A stretch of DNA of 64,000 bases from Halorussus salinisoli (GTDB lineage: Archaea; Halobacteriota; Halobacteria; Halobacteriales; Haladaptataceae), in the NCBI GenBank assembly GCA_005239435.1, contig SZNP01000007.1, positions 248,001 to 312,000 of the forward strand. The letters are read 5' to 3'. A program made the position numbers and the translations under genes. The stretch's first letter is position 1, and the number at the start of each line of letters is the position of its first letter. Under the pieces are notes generated by a model. The model was not told the DNA's origin, did not search any database, and worked only from the letters and a program-made list of their open reading frames with translations. Of the stretch, positions 44,378 through 54,400 are shown piece after piece.

Positions 44378-45292
44378 ATGACGTGGTTGGCGTCGCTCGA
44401 AGAGCGTACTCCTCCGATGGCCGCGCTCGTGGTCTCCGTCGTCGCCATTAGCACCAGTGCCATTCTCGTCCGGTTCAGCGACGCCCCGAGCGTCGTCAAG
44501 GCGCTCTACCGGGTCGTCTTCACCACGCTCCTGCTCGCGCCGTTCGCCGTCACGAACTACCGCGACGACCTTCGGGCGCTGTCGAGTCGGGACGCCGTCG
44601 TCGCCGTCGTGACTGGCATCGCGCTCGCGGCCCACTTCGCGACGTGGTTCGAGAGCCTGGAGTGGACTACGGTCGCCGCCAGCGTGACGCTCGTCCAGTC
44701 CCAACCGCTGTTCGTCGCGTTGGGCGCGGCGGTCCTGCTCGAGGAGACGATAAACCGGCGGATGGTCGGTGGTATCCTCGTCGCCGTGGCGGGCATCGCG
44801 TTCATGTCGTTCGGCGGATTCGTATCGGGGGCCGTCCTCGCCGGAGCGCGCCCGCTCTACGGGAACGCCCTCGCGCTCGTCGGTGCGGTCATGGCCGCGG
44901 GCTACGTGCTGGCCGGGCGGTCGCTCCGCCAGCGAGTGGCGCTCGTCCCGTACGTCACCGTGGTCTACTCGGTCTGCGCGGTCGTTCTGCTCGGCGTCGC
45001 ACTCGCCGACGGAACGACCGTCGCGTTGACTGCCTACCCGCCCGAGGAGTGGCTTCTCTTCGTCGGCATGGCTGTCGGGCCGGGCATCTTCGGACACACG
45101 GTCATCAACTGGGCACTGAAGTACGTCGAGTCGAGCGTCGTCAGCGTCACCCTTCTCGGAGAGCCGGTCGGTTCGACCTTGCTCGCGCTCGTCCTGCTCA
45201 GCGAGACGCCCGACGCGTTCACTGTGGCTGGCGGTGCCGTCGTCCTCGCGGGAATCTACGTCACCGCGACGGGACGGCCGAGCGGAGCGTAG
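44378..45292 (+). CDS. EamA/DMT-superfamily transporter, divergent paralogue
   Basis: A 304-residue, ten-helix transporter. Repeats with SVVAISTSAILVRFSDAPSVVKALYRVVFTTLLLAPF and FGHTVINWALKYVESSVVSVTLLGEPVGSTLLALVLLSETP, the second EamA repeat signature. Only distantly similar to the minus-strand neighbour, so an old divergent pair rather than a recent duplication. ATG at 44378 supported by ACTAAACG 28 bp upstream. Confidence 0.87.
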   Translation: MTWLASLEERTPPMAALVVSVVAISTSAILVRFSDAPSVVKALYRVVFTTLLLAPFAVTNYRDDLRALSSRDAVVAVVTGIALAAHFATWFESLEWTTVAASVTLVQSQPLFVALGAAVLLEETINRRMVGGILVAVAGIAFMSFGGFVSGAVLAGARPLYGNALALVGAVMAAGYVLAGRSLRQRVALVPYVTVVYSVCAVVLLGVALADGTTVALTAYPPEEWLLFVGMAVGPGIFGHTVINWALKYVESSVVSVTLLGEPVGSTLLALVLLSETPDAFTVAGGAVVLAGIYVTATGRPSGA

Positions 45293-45682
45293 GGACCACC
45301 TATCGGGATAGCTGGGAGAGTTCAGGCCGCACTAGACGGACTTTAGCCTCGACCAGACCGAATCTTCGGTCCCGAGTAGGTCCCGTTTTCCGGTCTCTCA
45401 GGCGGCCTCTTCTGCGTCTACAGCCGAGGGATAACAAAGGGGCATTCTCGCGGAAGCTTCGGGGTAACGATGCTCTGACGAACGACCTCGCGGTTACGAT
45501 GGTCAGAACGTACCGGAAGCACGAAATTACCTCGTAAAAACTACACGAATGCCCGTACCAATCACCCGACGAAAACGCCACGGGAAGCCGCCGACGTGGC
45601 GATATTCTCACGCTAGCATCGATAAGCCGTCCAGAACATATATAAATACATATAATTCGGAACGCCGCGGAGGTCGGTCGGC
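45293..45682. other. long upstream region of the first PKD gene
   Basis: No gene. It contains ATAACAAAGG (45431-45440), followed by CATTCTCGCGGAA, closely matching the sequence upstream of the second PKD gene at 51344; two imperfect GGTTACGATG words near 45470-45500; and an AT-rich promoter at 45638-45655. Confidence 0.5.
45638..45655 (+). promoter_or_regulatory. first PKD gene AT-rich promoter
   Basis: ATATATAAATACATATAA, 28-45 bp before the GTG at 45683. The 13-mer ATATAAATACATA inside it also occurs at 58743-58755 in an unrelated AT-rich spacer. Confidence 0.5.
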
Positions 45683-48600
45683 GTGACCGAGCGCGTACGA
45701 AGCGTCTTGTTGGTCCTTCTGCTCGTGGTGTCGTCGCTCTCGACCGCGGGCGTCGGTGCGGCGTCGGCGACGACGACCGAGTCGAAGTTCCACGTCACGC
45801 AGGCGGGCCAGTGCTACGAGGTCGCGGCCTACGGCGACGGAACGAAGACGGTCGAGGACTTCTACGACTACCGAAAACCGAACAACACCGACCCGCCCGA
45901 GTACACGTACTCGTCGCACGGGACGAAGGACCTCCAGAAGAATCAGGCGAGTAACCTGTTCGTCTACTACGGGTCCGACGGGTACAGCGTTGTCCTCCTC
46001 CACGACAAGCTCGACGAAGACGACCAGGACGGTCCCTACGGAAGTACCATCACGTTCGAGTTCTCGAACATGAGCGACGTGACGTGGGAGGTCCGCGACG
46101 ACAACTACACCATCGACGGCGAGCCACAGGACGACAACTGGGACATCGACGGGTCGACCCACGTCGTCGACTGGATGTGGGCGTCACACCGGACCGACGG
46201 TGGTGCGTTCAGCGGCATCGGAGACGAGGAGATAACCATCGACCCCCAGTTCAACGACGCGGCCGCGCAGTGGGGAAGCTGGAAGTACTCCGGTGACGGC
46301 GACAATCGAACCGAGGAGTGGCGACTCCTCGACGGCGACGGGAACGTCTCGTCGCTCGACATGCAGGAGAGCGTGACCATCGAGAAGGGGAGCTGTCCCG
46401 ACACGACTAACCCGGACGCCGCGCTCTCGGCCTCACCGACTACGGTCGGTAACGACGAAGCGGTCACGTTCGACGCGAGCAACTCGACCGACGACGGCAC
46501 CATCGCCGAGTTCCAGTGGGACTTCGACGGCGACGGCACGTCCGAGAAAACTACCGAGAGCGCGACCGTCTCGCACACGTACGAGAGTCCTGGAACCTAC
46601 GACGCGTCGGTGACGGTCGTAGACGAAGCCGGCAACACCGACTCGGCGACGGCCACGGTCGCGGTCGAGGAACCGGCCGACAGCGCTCCGGACGCCGCGC
46701 TCTCGGTCTCCCCGGAGATAGTCGCTGAAGGTGGTTCGGTCGCGCTCGACGCGAGCAACTCGACCGACGACGGCACCATCACCGAGTATCAGTGGGACTT
46801 CGACGGCGACGGCAAAATCGACGCCAATACCTCCGACTCCGAGGTGAGTCACACCTACCCGAACAACGGCTCCTACGACGCCTCCGTGACGGTCGTGGAC
46901 GATTCGGGCCAGACCGACACCGCGACGGCGACGGTCACGGTCGAGAGCGACGAGTCGCCGACCGTGATGAGCTATCAGGTCCAGAGCCCCGCGAAGAAGA
47001 CGGTCGAAGTCTCGTTCCTCGGGTCGAAGTCGATAACCGACATCGAGGTCGGCGTCACCGACGAGAACGACAGTCGGGTCGCCACGCTCACCGAGGCCGA
47101 CTTCGAGACGCGTGACGCCGGATCGTACGACGAGTACAGCGCGAACCTCACCGTCGAATCCAACGGCACCTACACCGCGACGTTGTTGACGGCCGCCGAC
47201 GCCGACGGCGACGACGCCGCGACCGGGCAGAACGACTCGACTATCGTCGGTCCCGTCGAGGGCGACATCACCTACGTCAATGGCTCCGCGGTCAGGGTGA
47301 ACGGAACCTTCGAGGCAGTCAGTCTCACCGTCGGATTCTACGACTCGTCGGGCTACGGTCAGTCCCGACAGATAGAGCGGAACGTCTCCGGGACGACCCT
47401 CGTCACGGCCAACGACCAGGGTAGCGTCAACGGGACGATGATCAACGTCGCTGCGGCCGACGTGGACTTCGACGACGCCGAGGCCGAACTCAGCGAGGAG
47501 AACCCCCGGTTCGACTACTACGCCGAACGCATCAAGCCCCGGCCGGTGACCGTCTCTGTCGAGAGCGTCACGCAGGTCGGCGACGGCACCTACGAGGTGG
47601 CGTTCGGCTACGACAACCCCAACGACGAGACGCTGTTCGTCTCCAACAGCACCTTCTCGGGGAACGTCTCGGAAGAGGCCCCCGAGGAGTTCGCGCCGGG
47701 CGAGAACACCGTCACCGCGACGTGGACGCCCGACAGCGACGACGAGCGCGCGGGGTGGACGCTCAACCGGAGCAACTTCGGTCAGAGCGACGTGACCGCG
47801 ACCACCCCGCCAGCCAGCGAAGTCGGTGACGACCCGTCCGAACCCGGGTCCATCGAGTTCGTCAACGCCACCGCGGTCGAGGTCACCGGCGACTTCGAGA
47901 TCGTCCAGTTGAAGACCAGCTTCTTCGCCGAGGACGGCGTGGCGACCTCGACCCACTACTACGAAAACGTCTCAGGGACGACGGTGCTGACCCCGCCCGA
48001 CGAGGGCGTCTGGGGACCGGTCACCTCCTCGGCGTCGGCGCTGACGAACGAGTCGGACGCCGACCCCGCAGTGTCGGCCGACAACCCCGACTTCCAGAGT
48101 CAACTCGACGACGTGCGCCCCGACCGAGTCAGCACCTTCGTCGAGGACGCGACGAAGGTCGACGACGAGACCTACGAGGTCACGTTCGGCTACGAGAACC
48201 CGAACGGCGAGTCGATGCTCGCGGGCGGTAGCGAGTTCACCGCGGGCAACACTTCGGACGAACCCCCGACGGAGTTCGCGCCCGGTCGTCACACGTTCAC
48301 CGCGACGTGGACGCCCGAGAGCGACGACTCGAACCTCGTCTGGTGGACGGACTTCTCGAACTTCGGTCACGACGCGTCCACCGCGACGAGTCCGACGCTC
48401 GACCAGATCGGCGACGACCAGATGCCCCCGACCGCGAAACTGACTGCCGACCCGACCACGGTCGCGCCGGGTGAGACGGTCAGGTTCGACGCCTCCGACT
48501 CGACCGACGACGGCACCATCGCGGAGTACCGGTGGGACTTCGACGGCGACGGCACGCCCGAGAAGACCACCGAGAGCGCGACGGTCACGAAGTCGTTCTC

Positions 48601-50230
48601 GGAGACGGGCACGCAGGACGTCGTCGTGACGGTCGTGGACGAGTCGGGGCAGTCCGACTCCGCGACCCAGACCGTGACGGTCCGCGAGCAGTACACCGGT
48701 TCCCCGCCGACCGCGCACCTCTCGGTCGAATCACCGGTCTCGATGAGTCAGGTCGTCGTCTTCGACGCGTCCGACTCGACCGACGACGACGCCATCGCCG
48801 AGTATCGGTGGGACTTCGACGGCGACGGCGAAATCGACCGCACGACCTCGCCCTCGATGTCGGTCCAGACCGCCGAGAGCGGTCCGGGAATCGTCCACCA
48901 CTACGCCCACAAGGTGCTGGGCGGACCGGGCACCTACGAGGCGACGGTCACTGTGGTCGACACCGACGGTAACACCGACACCGCGACCCGGACGATTACC
49001 GTCGAGAAGAACGATCACACGAAACCCAGCGCGGACCTCGACGCCCCGAACACCGTCGAGGTGGGCGAGGAGTTCACCGTCGAAGCGACGAACTTCACCG
49101 AGGCCCCCGACGACCTCGCGCATCTCTGCTGGCTGTTCCAGACCGACGACGGAATGGTCGAAGGTGCGAACGGACCGACCACGTCGTTCACCTTCGACGA
49201 GACCGGCGAGAAGAACGTCACGCTGAAGTTGAAAGACCGCGCGGGCAACGTGAACGAAATCACGACGACCGTCACCGTGACGGCCGCCGAGGACGACGAC
49301 TCGAACGACGACTCCGACAACTCCGACGACTCCAATCGCGGCGGATTCACCGGCGGTGACGACACCGACACCAGAACCGGCGGTATCGGACCGGCCGACC
49401 CGGGTAACGACGACTCCGGCGAACAGACCGACGACGAGACGACCTCCGCACCGCTGAAGGACGCGGACAGTCGCGTCGGTAACGTCGTCGTAACGTCGAG
49501 CGTCCCGAACGCCGACCCCGCGGTCGGCGTGACCGACGCCGCGCCCGAGGGCGTCGAAGCGCCCGCGGTCGCCGACGACGGCTTCGCGGCGCTCTCGTAC
49601 CTGAATGTCACCGGCGCAGAGCAGGCGACGTTCACCGTCTCGAAGGCCCGACTCGACGCCGCCAGCGCGACCGCCGACGCGGTGTCGCTGTTCAGCTACG
49701 AGGACGGCGCGTGGACCGTCGTCGAGACGGCGCAGGTGAACGCGACCGACGACGCGTACCGATTCCGCGCGAACGTCTCCGACGGCACCTACGCGGTCGG
49801 CGTCGGCAACCCCGTCACGAGCGTCACCGACGTGTCGGTCGGGAGCCAGAACGTCGAGCAGGGCGACACCGCCACCGTGAGCGTGACCGTCGAGAACACC
49901 GGTCACGCCGACGCGACCCGTGAAGTCGAACTGACCGTCGGCGGTGACGTCGTCGCCACCAAGACCGTCTCGGTCGAGGCGGGCGCGACGACGACCGTCA
50001 CCTTCTCGCGCACGTTCGACTCCGCTGGCGTCTACGAGGTCGGCGTCGGCGGCGAGACGGCCGAACTCGCCGTGAAGGCCACCGAGGCCCAGACGACGAC
50101 CGGCGAGTCCGAGAGCGTCGAGACGACCACCACCGACACGAGCAACTCCTCGAACGTCCCCGGATTCGGCGTGGGAATCGCGCTGGTCGCGCTACTGGCG
50201 GCCGCGTTCCTCGCGCTCCGGCGACAGTAA
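45683..50230 (+). CDS. large secreted PKD-domain protein with PGF-CTERM tail (paralogue 1)
   Basis: 1515 residues, GTG start. Sec signal peptide (residues 1-28, VRSVLLVLLLVVSSLSTAGVGAAS), an N-terminal domain (about 35-235) containing HVTQAGQCYEVAAY and ...YDYRKPNN, shared with the second PKD protein; two PKD domains (about 240-415); a non-PKD beta domain; two ~180-residue repeats with ENVSGTT and EFAPG motifs (about 525-910); three further PKD-type domains (about 910-1195, the last degenerate); an Asp/Ser-rich linker; a PGF-pre-PGF-like domain; a CARDB-type domain; and VPGFGVGIALVALLAAAF-LALRRQ, the PGF-CTERM archaeosortase signal. DFDGDG loops recur in the PKDs and may bind Ca2+. Likely surface-anchored after ArtA processing. 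No archaeosortase gene is in the window. Confidence 0.9.
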   Translation: MTERVRSVLLVLLLVVSSLSTAGVGAASATTTESKFHVTQAGQCYEVAAYGDGTKTVEDFYDYRKPNNTDPPEYTYSSHGTKDLQKNQASNLFVYYGSDGYSVVLLHDKLDEDDQDGPYGSTITFEFSNMSDVTWEVRDDNYTIDGEPQDDNWDIDGSTHVVDWMWASHRTDGGAFSGIGDEEITIDPQFNDAAAQWGSWKYSGDGDNRTEEWRLLDGDGNVSSLDMQESVTIEKGSCPDTTNPDAALSASPTTVGNDEAVTFDASNSTDDGTIAEFQWDFDGDGTSEKTTESATVSHTYESPGTYDASVTVVDEAGNTDSATATVAVEEPADSAPDAALSVSPEIVAEGGSVALDASNSTDDGTITEYQWDFDGDGKIDANTSDSEVSHTYPNNGSYDASVTVVDDSGQTDTATATVTVESDESPTVMSYQVQSPAKKTVEVSFLGSKSITDIEVGVTDENDSRVATLTEADFETRDAGSYDEYSANLTVESNGTYTATLLTAADADGDDAATGQNDSTIVGPVEGDITYVNGSAVRVNGTFEAVSLTVGFYDSSGYGQSRQIERNVSGTTLVTANDQGSVNGTMINVAAADVDFDDAEAELSEENPRFDYYAERIKPRPVTVSVESVTQVGDGTYEVAFGYDNPNDETLFVSNSTFSGNVSEEAPEEFAPGENTVTATWTPDSDDERAGWTLNRSNFGQSDVTATTPPASEVGDDPSEPGSIEFVNATAVEVTGDFEIVQLKTSFFAEDGVATSTHYYENVSGTTVLTPPDEGVWGPVTSSASALTNESDADPAVSADNPDFQSQLDDVRPDRVSTFVEDATKVDDETYEVTFGYENPNGESMLAGGSEFTAGNTSDEPPTEFAPGRHTFTATWTPESDDSNLVWWTDFSNFGHDASTATSPTLDQIGDDQMPPTAKLTADPTTVAPGETVRFDASDSTDDGTIAEYRWDFDGDGTPEKTTESATVTKSFSETGTQDVVVTVVDESGQSDSATQTVTVREQYTGSPPTAHLSVESPVSMSQVVVFDASDSTDDDAIAEYRWDFDGDGEIDRTTSPSMSVQTAESGPGIVHHYAHKVLGGPGTYEATVTVVDTDGNTDTATRTITVEKNDHTKPSADLDAPNTVEVGEEFTVEATNFTEAPDDLAHLCWLFQTDDGMVEGANGPTTSFTFDETGEKNVTLKLKDRAGNVNEITTTVTVTAAEDDDSNDDSDNSDDSNRGGFTGGDDTDTRTGGIGPADPGNDDSGEQTDDETTSAPLKDADSRVGNVVVTSSVPNADPAVGVTDAAPEGVEAPAVADDGFAALSYLNVTGAEQATFTVSKARLDAASATADAVSLFSYEDGAWTVVETAQVNATDDAYRFRANVSDGTYAVGVGNPVTSVTDVSVGSQNVEQGDTATVSVTVENTGHADATREVELTVGGDVVATKTVSVEAGATTTVTFSRTFDSAGVYEVGVGGETAELAVKATEAQTTTGESESVETTTTDTSNSSNVPGFGVGIALVALLAAAFLALRRQ

Positions 50231-50258
50231 CTCGTCTCGGCGATTCCGCTTTCGTCGC

Positions 50259-50264
50259 TTTTTT
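50259..50264 (+). terminator. T-tract after the first PKD gene
   Basis: Six T about 28 nt after the stop; plausible terminator. Confidence 0.5.
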
Positions 50265-50334
50265 GGCTCGATTCGACGCCTCGCTCGGGCGAACACGACA
50301 CAGTATTATCACGTCCCGGTTCGTTCCGGTCGGT

Positions 50335-50847
50335 ATGGGCAAGGTAAACGAGCAGTCGCTCGACTGGTCCACCACCGAACGAGGCGAGACGAAGTTCGAG
50401 CGAAAGCAGTTGGGAGACGCCGCAGGCGGCGACGAACTCGGGTGTAGCCTGTACGAGATTCCGCCGGGCCGACGGTCGTGGCCGTACCACTACCACACCG
50501 CGAACGAGGAGGCGCTGTTCGTCCTCGCGGGCGAGGGAACGCTCAGACTCGACGGCGAGGAGACGACGCTGAGGGAGGGCGATTACGTCGCGCTCCCGGC
50601 CGACGAAACCGGCGCACACCGGGTCGTCAACCACTCCGACGAACCGCTCCGCTACCTGATGGTCTCGACCATGAACGAACCGGACGTGACGGTCTACCCC
50701 GACTCCGAGAAGGTCGGCGTGTTCGTCGGGTCGCCGCCGGGCGCACGCGACGAGCGGAGCGTCCACGGCTACTACGACCTTGACGCCGACGTGGACTACT
50801 GGTCGGGCGAGCAATCGGGCGACGAGGCCGAGTCCGACCGCGAGTGA
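50335..50847 (+). CDS. cupin-domain protein
   Basis: A 170-residue cupin. ELGCSLYEIPPGRRSWPYHYHTANEEALFVLAGEGTLRLDGEETTLREGDYVALPAD... is the two-motif barrel: metal ligands HYHTANEE (His, His, Glu) in motif 1 and GAHRVVNHSDE in motif 2. The C-terminal ~45 residues are polar. Small cupins of this type include isomerases, quercetinase-like and sugar-binding proteins; no substrate is indicated. It separates the two PKD genes. Confidence 0.87.
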   Translation: MGKVNEQSLDWSTTERGETKFERKQLGDAAGGDELGCSLYEIPPGRRSWPYHYHTANEEALFVLAGEGTLRLDGEETTLREGDYVALPADETGAHRVVNHSDEPLRYLMVSTMNEPDVTVYPDSEKVGVFVGSPPGARDERSVHGYYDLDADVDYWSGEQSGDEAESDRE

Positions 50848-51039
50848 GCGCGGTCGCCGACGCCGCCGAATCGACCACCGCGATTCCGCTGGTGTCGTCC
50901 TAATCCGTGAGTAACTATTTGGAAACAATTGAAAAGGAATATATTAGAATTTTTCTGATTCCTATAGATGTAATTTCCTGTCCGAAGTCGGCCCTGATCC
51001 GACCGTCGGTCGCGGCCGATGGCACGGACTAACCGGGGG

Positions 51040-51089
51040 GGACTGAAAGGGGCCGCTCGCTCGGTGACCGCGAGCGAGCGGCCCCTTTC
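51040..51089 (+). repeat. GGACTGAAAGGGGCC repeat with 19-bp perfect stem
   Basis: GAAAGGGGCCGCTCGCTCG (51045-51063) and its reverse complement (51071-51089) enclose a 7-nt GTGACCG loop. GGACTGAAAGGGGCC (51040-51054) occurs again at 55095-55109, so the two copies flank the second PKD gene. I recall this motif from other haloarchaeal genomes but cannot check. Confidence 0.8.
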
Positions 51090-51104
51090 TACCCGTACCT
51101 CTCT

Positions 51105-51178
51105 CCGGTCGTGCCGTCGTTGCTGTCGATTGCTCCGTTTTCCGGTCGTGCCGTCGCTGTTGTCGATTGCTCCGATTC
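51105..51178. repeat. two tandem 37-bp repeats
   Basis: Copy 1 starts CCGGTCGTGCCGTCGTTGCT at 51105 and copy 2 starts CCGGTCGTGCCGTCGCTGTT at 51142; both continue GTCGATTGCTCCG, with a few mismatches. Perhaps a recent slippage duplication. Confidence 0.8.
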
Positions 51179-51343
51179 GTAGCGAGCGGACAGAGCCTTT
51201 CGAAACCTACCGCTACTCCTCCGACTCCGTCGGTGCGAAGCGGGGGAAAACGTTCTGCAACGGTCCACCTAAGCCGGAGCTGTCGCCGATTAAGCGCAGA
51301 CGACGCCGAGCGTCCGGCTACGGCTAGCCCCAGACAGACGACG

Positions 51344-51355
51344 TATAACAAAGGC
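51344..51355 (+). repeat. ATAACAAAGGCC motif, copy 2
   Basis: Identical 12-mer to 31379-31390; here about 110 bp before the ATG of the second PKD gene and preceded by CGT, so TATAACA may be a TATA region giving a ~90-nt leader. Confidence 0.45.
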
Positions 51356-51460
51356 CATTTCGCCGGAAAATCGGGGCACACGTCCGCACGCTGGCGGTCG
51401 AACGACACGACAACCCCGACCGACGCGACGACCGTCGGTCGCACACCTGCCCCGCTTCAC

Positions 51461-54400
51461 ATGACTCGAACACGAACACGACTCGCTATCGTCGGTATCG
51501 CTCTCCTGGTGGTCTCCTCGGCCGTCCCCCTGTCACCCTCCGGAGGTGGTCTCCTCAGCCTGTCTCCTTCCGGGGGCATCGCCGAGGCCGCAGAACACAG
51601 TTTCGTCGTCGAACAGGGCAACCAGTGCTACGAGGTGTCGCCGCTTCGCGGCAACGAAGACGTGGTCTCGTTCTACGACTATAGGACCATCGGGGACGCG
51701 CCGCGAGGACTCTACAGTTCGTACATGCCCTCGCAACTCCAGCGCGAGGACACCAGCCGTCTGTTCCTCTACGAGGGTCCCGACGGCGTGAGTCTCGTGA
51801 TGATCCACAACGCGAACGGCGGCGACGACGGCGACGGAAGCGCCGCCACCTTCCGGTTCCGCGGCCTCCCGAGCGGTGGAAGCTGGGCGGTCCAAGACGA
51901 CGACTACGGGGGACAGGACGACCGCTTCTCGCGCAACCGCATCGACTGGACGTGGTACGGCGACCGGACCGACGGTGGGGCCTTCCGCGGTCTCGACCGC
52001 GACGGGACCGAAGTCACCGTCGTCCCGGCGTTCGACGAGCAGGCCGCCCTCTACGACGGCCCGGTCCCGCGGTCGGGCGACACCCGCGCGTGGCAGTTCC
52101 TCACCGGGAGCGTCGGCAACCCCGACGCCGTCGGACTCGACATGAACGCGCCCGTGACGATTCGGACCGGCCACTGCACGCCCGACGAGACCGCCCCGAG
52201 CGCCGCGCTCTCCGGCGAGGACGGCGTGGCGGGCTACCCGGTCTCGTTCGACGCCAGCGGTTCTTCCGACAATCGCGGCATCGCGGCGTACCGATGGGAC
52301 TTCGACGGCGACGGCGAGGTCGAGCGCACGACCACCGACCCGACCGTCGCCTACGAGTACGACGAGAACGGCACCTACGACGCCCGCGTGACCGTCGTGG
52401 ACGAAGCGGGCAACGCCGACCGGGCCCAGACCCGGGTGACGGTCGATACCGACGACCCGCCGAACGCCGCGTTCCGGACCGGCGACTCGCCGACCGAAGG
52501 CTTCCCCGTCACCTTCGACGCCCGGAACGCGAGCGACGACGTGGGCATCGCCGAGTACCGGTGGGACTTCGACGGCGACGGCGAGGTCGAGCGCACGACC
52601 ACCGACCCGCGAATTACCAGGGCCTACGACGAGGCCGGGAGCTACGAGGTCGGCCTGACGGTCGTCGACCGCGGCGGAGCCAACGCGACCGCGACCCGGA
52701 CCGTCTCGGTGGGCGAGGATAGACCGCCCGAACCGGCAATCCGGGTCGCCTCGCCCGAGATTCCGACCGAGGGCCAGCGGGTCGTCTTCGACGCGGGCAA
52801 CTCGACCGACGACACCGGCATCTCGGCGTACCGCTGGTCGTTCGGCGAGAACGGGACCGCGACCGCGACCGGCGAGCGCGTGGCCTACGCCTTCGACGGG
52901 AACGGCACCTTCCCCGTCACGCTGGAGGTCGTGGACGAGGGCGGCAACAACGCCACGACGACCACCGAGGTCGAGGTCCTGCCGACCGACGAGACGGCCC
53001 CGAACGCTACCGCCCGGGCGAACCGGACCAACGTCACGGCTGGCGCTCCAATCGAGTTCGACGCCAGCGACTCCACGGACAACCGAAACGTCTCGGCCTA
53101 TCGCTGGGACTTCGGCGACGGAACCGGCGCGAGCAGTGCGCGAGCGAACCACGCCTACGGTTCGGCGGGGACCTACGACGCGACCGTCACCGTCACCGAC
53201 GCCGAGGGTAACGCGGCCACCGCGAACGTGACGGTCGTCGTCCGACCGCCCGACACGACCGACCCCGCCGCGAGTCTCGCGGTCGAGACCAACCGGACCG
53301 AGACGGGCACCGAAATCGAGTTCGACGCGAGCAACTCGAGCGACGACGGCGGGTCCGGCGTCGCCGAGTATCGGTGGGACTTCGACGGCGACGGCGAAGC
53401 CAATCGCACGACAGAGAACCCGACCGTCGATCACGCCTACGACGAGAACGGCACCTACGACGCCCGCGTGACCGTCGTGGATGGGGCGGGCAACGCCGAC
53501 GCCGCGACCGTCACCGTCGAAGTAGAGCAGAACCGGCAGGCTCATCACGGGGACGATGACGAAAACGGCGGTAGTGACGGCGGAAACAGCGGCGGTCGTG
53601 CCGGCGGCGGAGGCGGCGGTGGCGGTTCGACCGATATCGGCCCGCCGCCGACCGTCACCCAGATCGAGGAGCGCGGGCCGAACGCCGGACTCGTGGACGT
53701 GCGCAACGCGCGGGCCGACGAGACGGTTCGGGCCGACCTGCCCGCGAGCGAAGTCGCCAACAGGACCGGCGTCGAGTTCCGGAACCTTCGAGTGGACCTC
53801 GCCAGCGACGACTCGCACTTCGCGGTCGAGACCGCCCGACCCGCCGACGGAGCGACCGACTCCGCGCTTCCGGCGGACGTGACGCTGGGGTCGCTCGCTG
53901 TCGAGTCGAACTACGTCCAGTCCCGGCAGGTCGCGGGCGTCGCTTACGAGGTGGCAGTCGAGCGGTCCCGACTCGCCGACGTCGGTCTCACGCCCGCGGA
54001 CCTGACCGCGTACCAGCGCGCGGGCGACTCGTGGGAGCAGGCCAACGCCAGCGTCGAGTCGCGCGGCCAGACGGTCGTCCTCCGGGTCGAGGCCGACGCG
54101 TTCGCTCCGATTGCGGTCGGGGCCGAGCGGTCCGTGACGGTCGCCGACGCCGAACTGAACGCGACGCAGGTCGCCGCCGACGAACCCGTCTCGGTGACGG
54201 CGACCCTCCACAACGAGGGAGAGGCGGCCGCCGAGTTCGCGGCGAATCTCACGGCCGACGGCGAGGTGGTGGCGACCGAGACGGTCGAGGTGCCCGCGGG
54301 CGAGACAGAGGAGGTCACGGTCGAGGAGTCGCTCGCGCCGGGCACCCACGAGGTCGGGCTCGACGCGACGCCGGTCGGCAACGTCACGGTGGCCGAACCC

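Larger units (their letters stand above)
50848..51460. other. repeat-rich upstream region of the second PKD gene
   Basis: 613 bp with an AT-rich island (about 50910-50985), GGACTGAAAGGGGCC with a 19-bp hairpin (51040-51089), two tandem 37-bp repeats (51105-51178), and ATAACAAAGGCC (51344-51355). No ORF supported. Confidence 0.7.

Noticed and set aside
46433..47956. 507-codon minus-strand frame opposite the first PKD gene
   Set aside because: Same GC-driven antisense effect; no domain, composition abnormal.
46440..53500. Possible CRISPR-like array from repeated GACGGCGACGGC words
   Set aside because: These are codons for DFDGDG loops in PKD domains, spaced by protein domains, not by uniform spacers.
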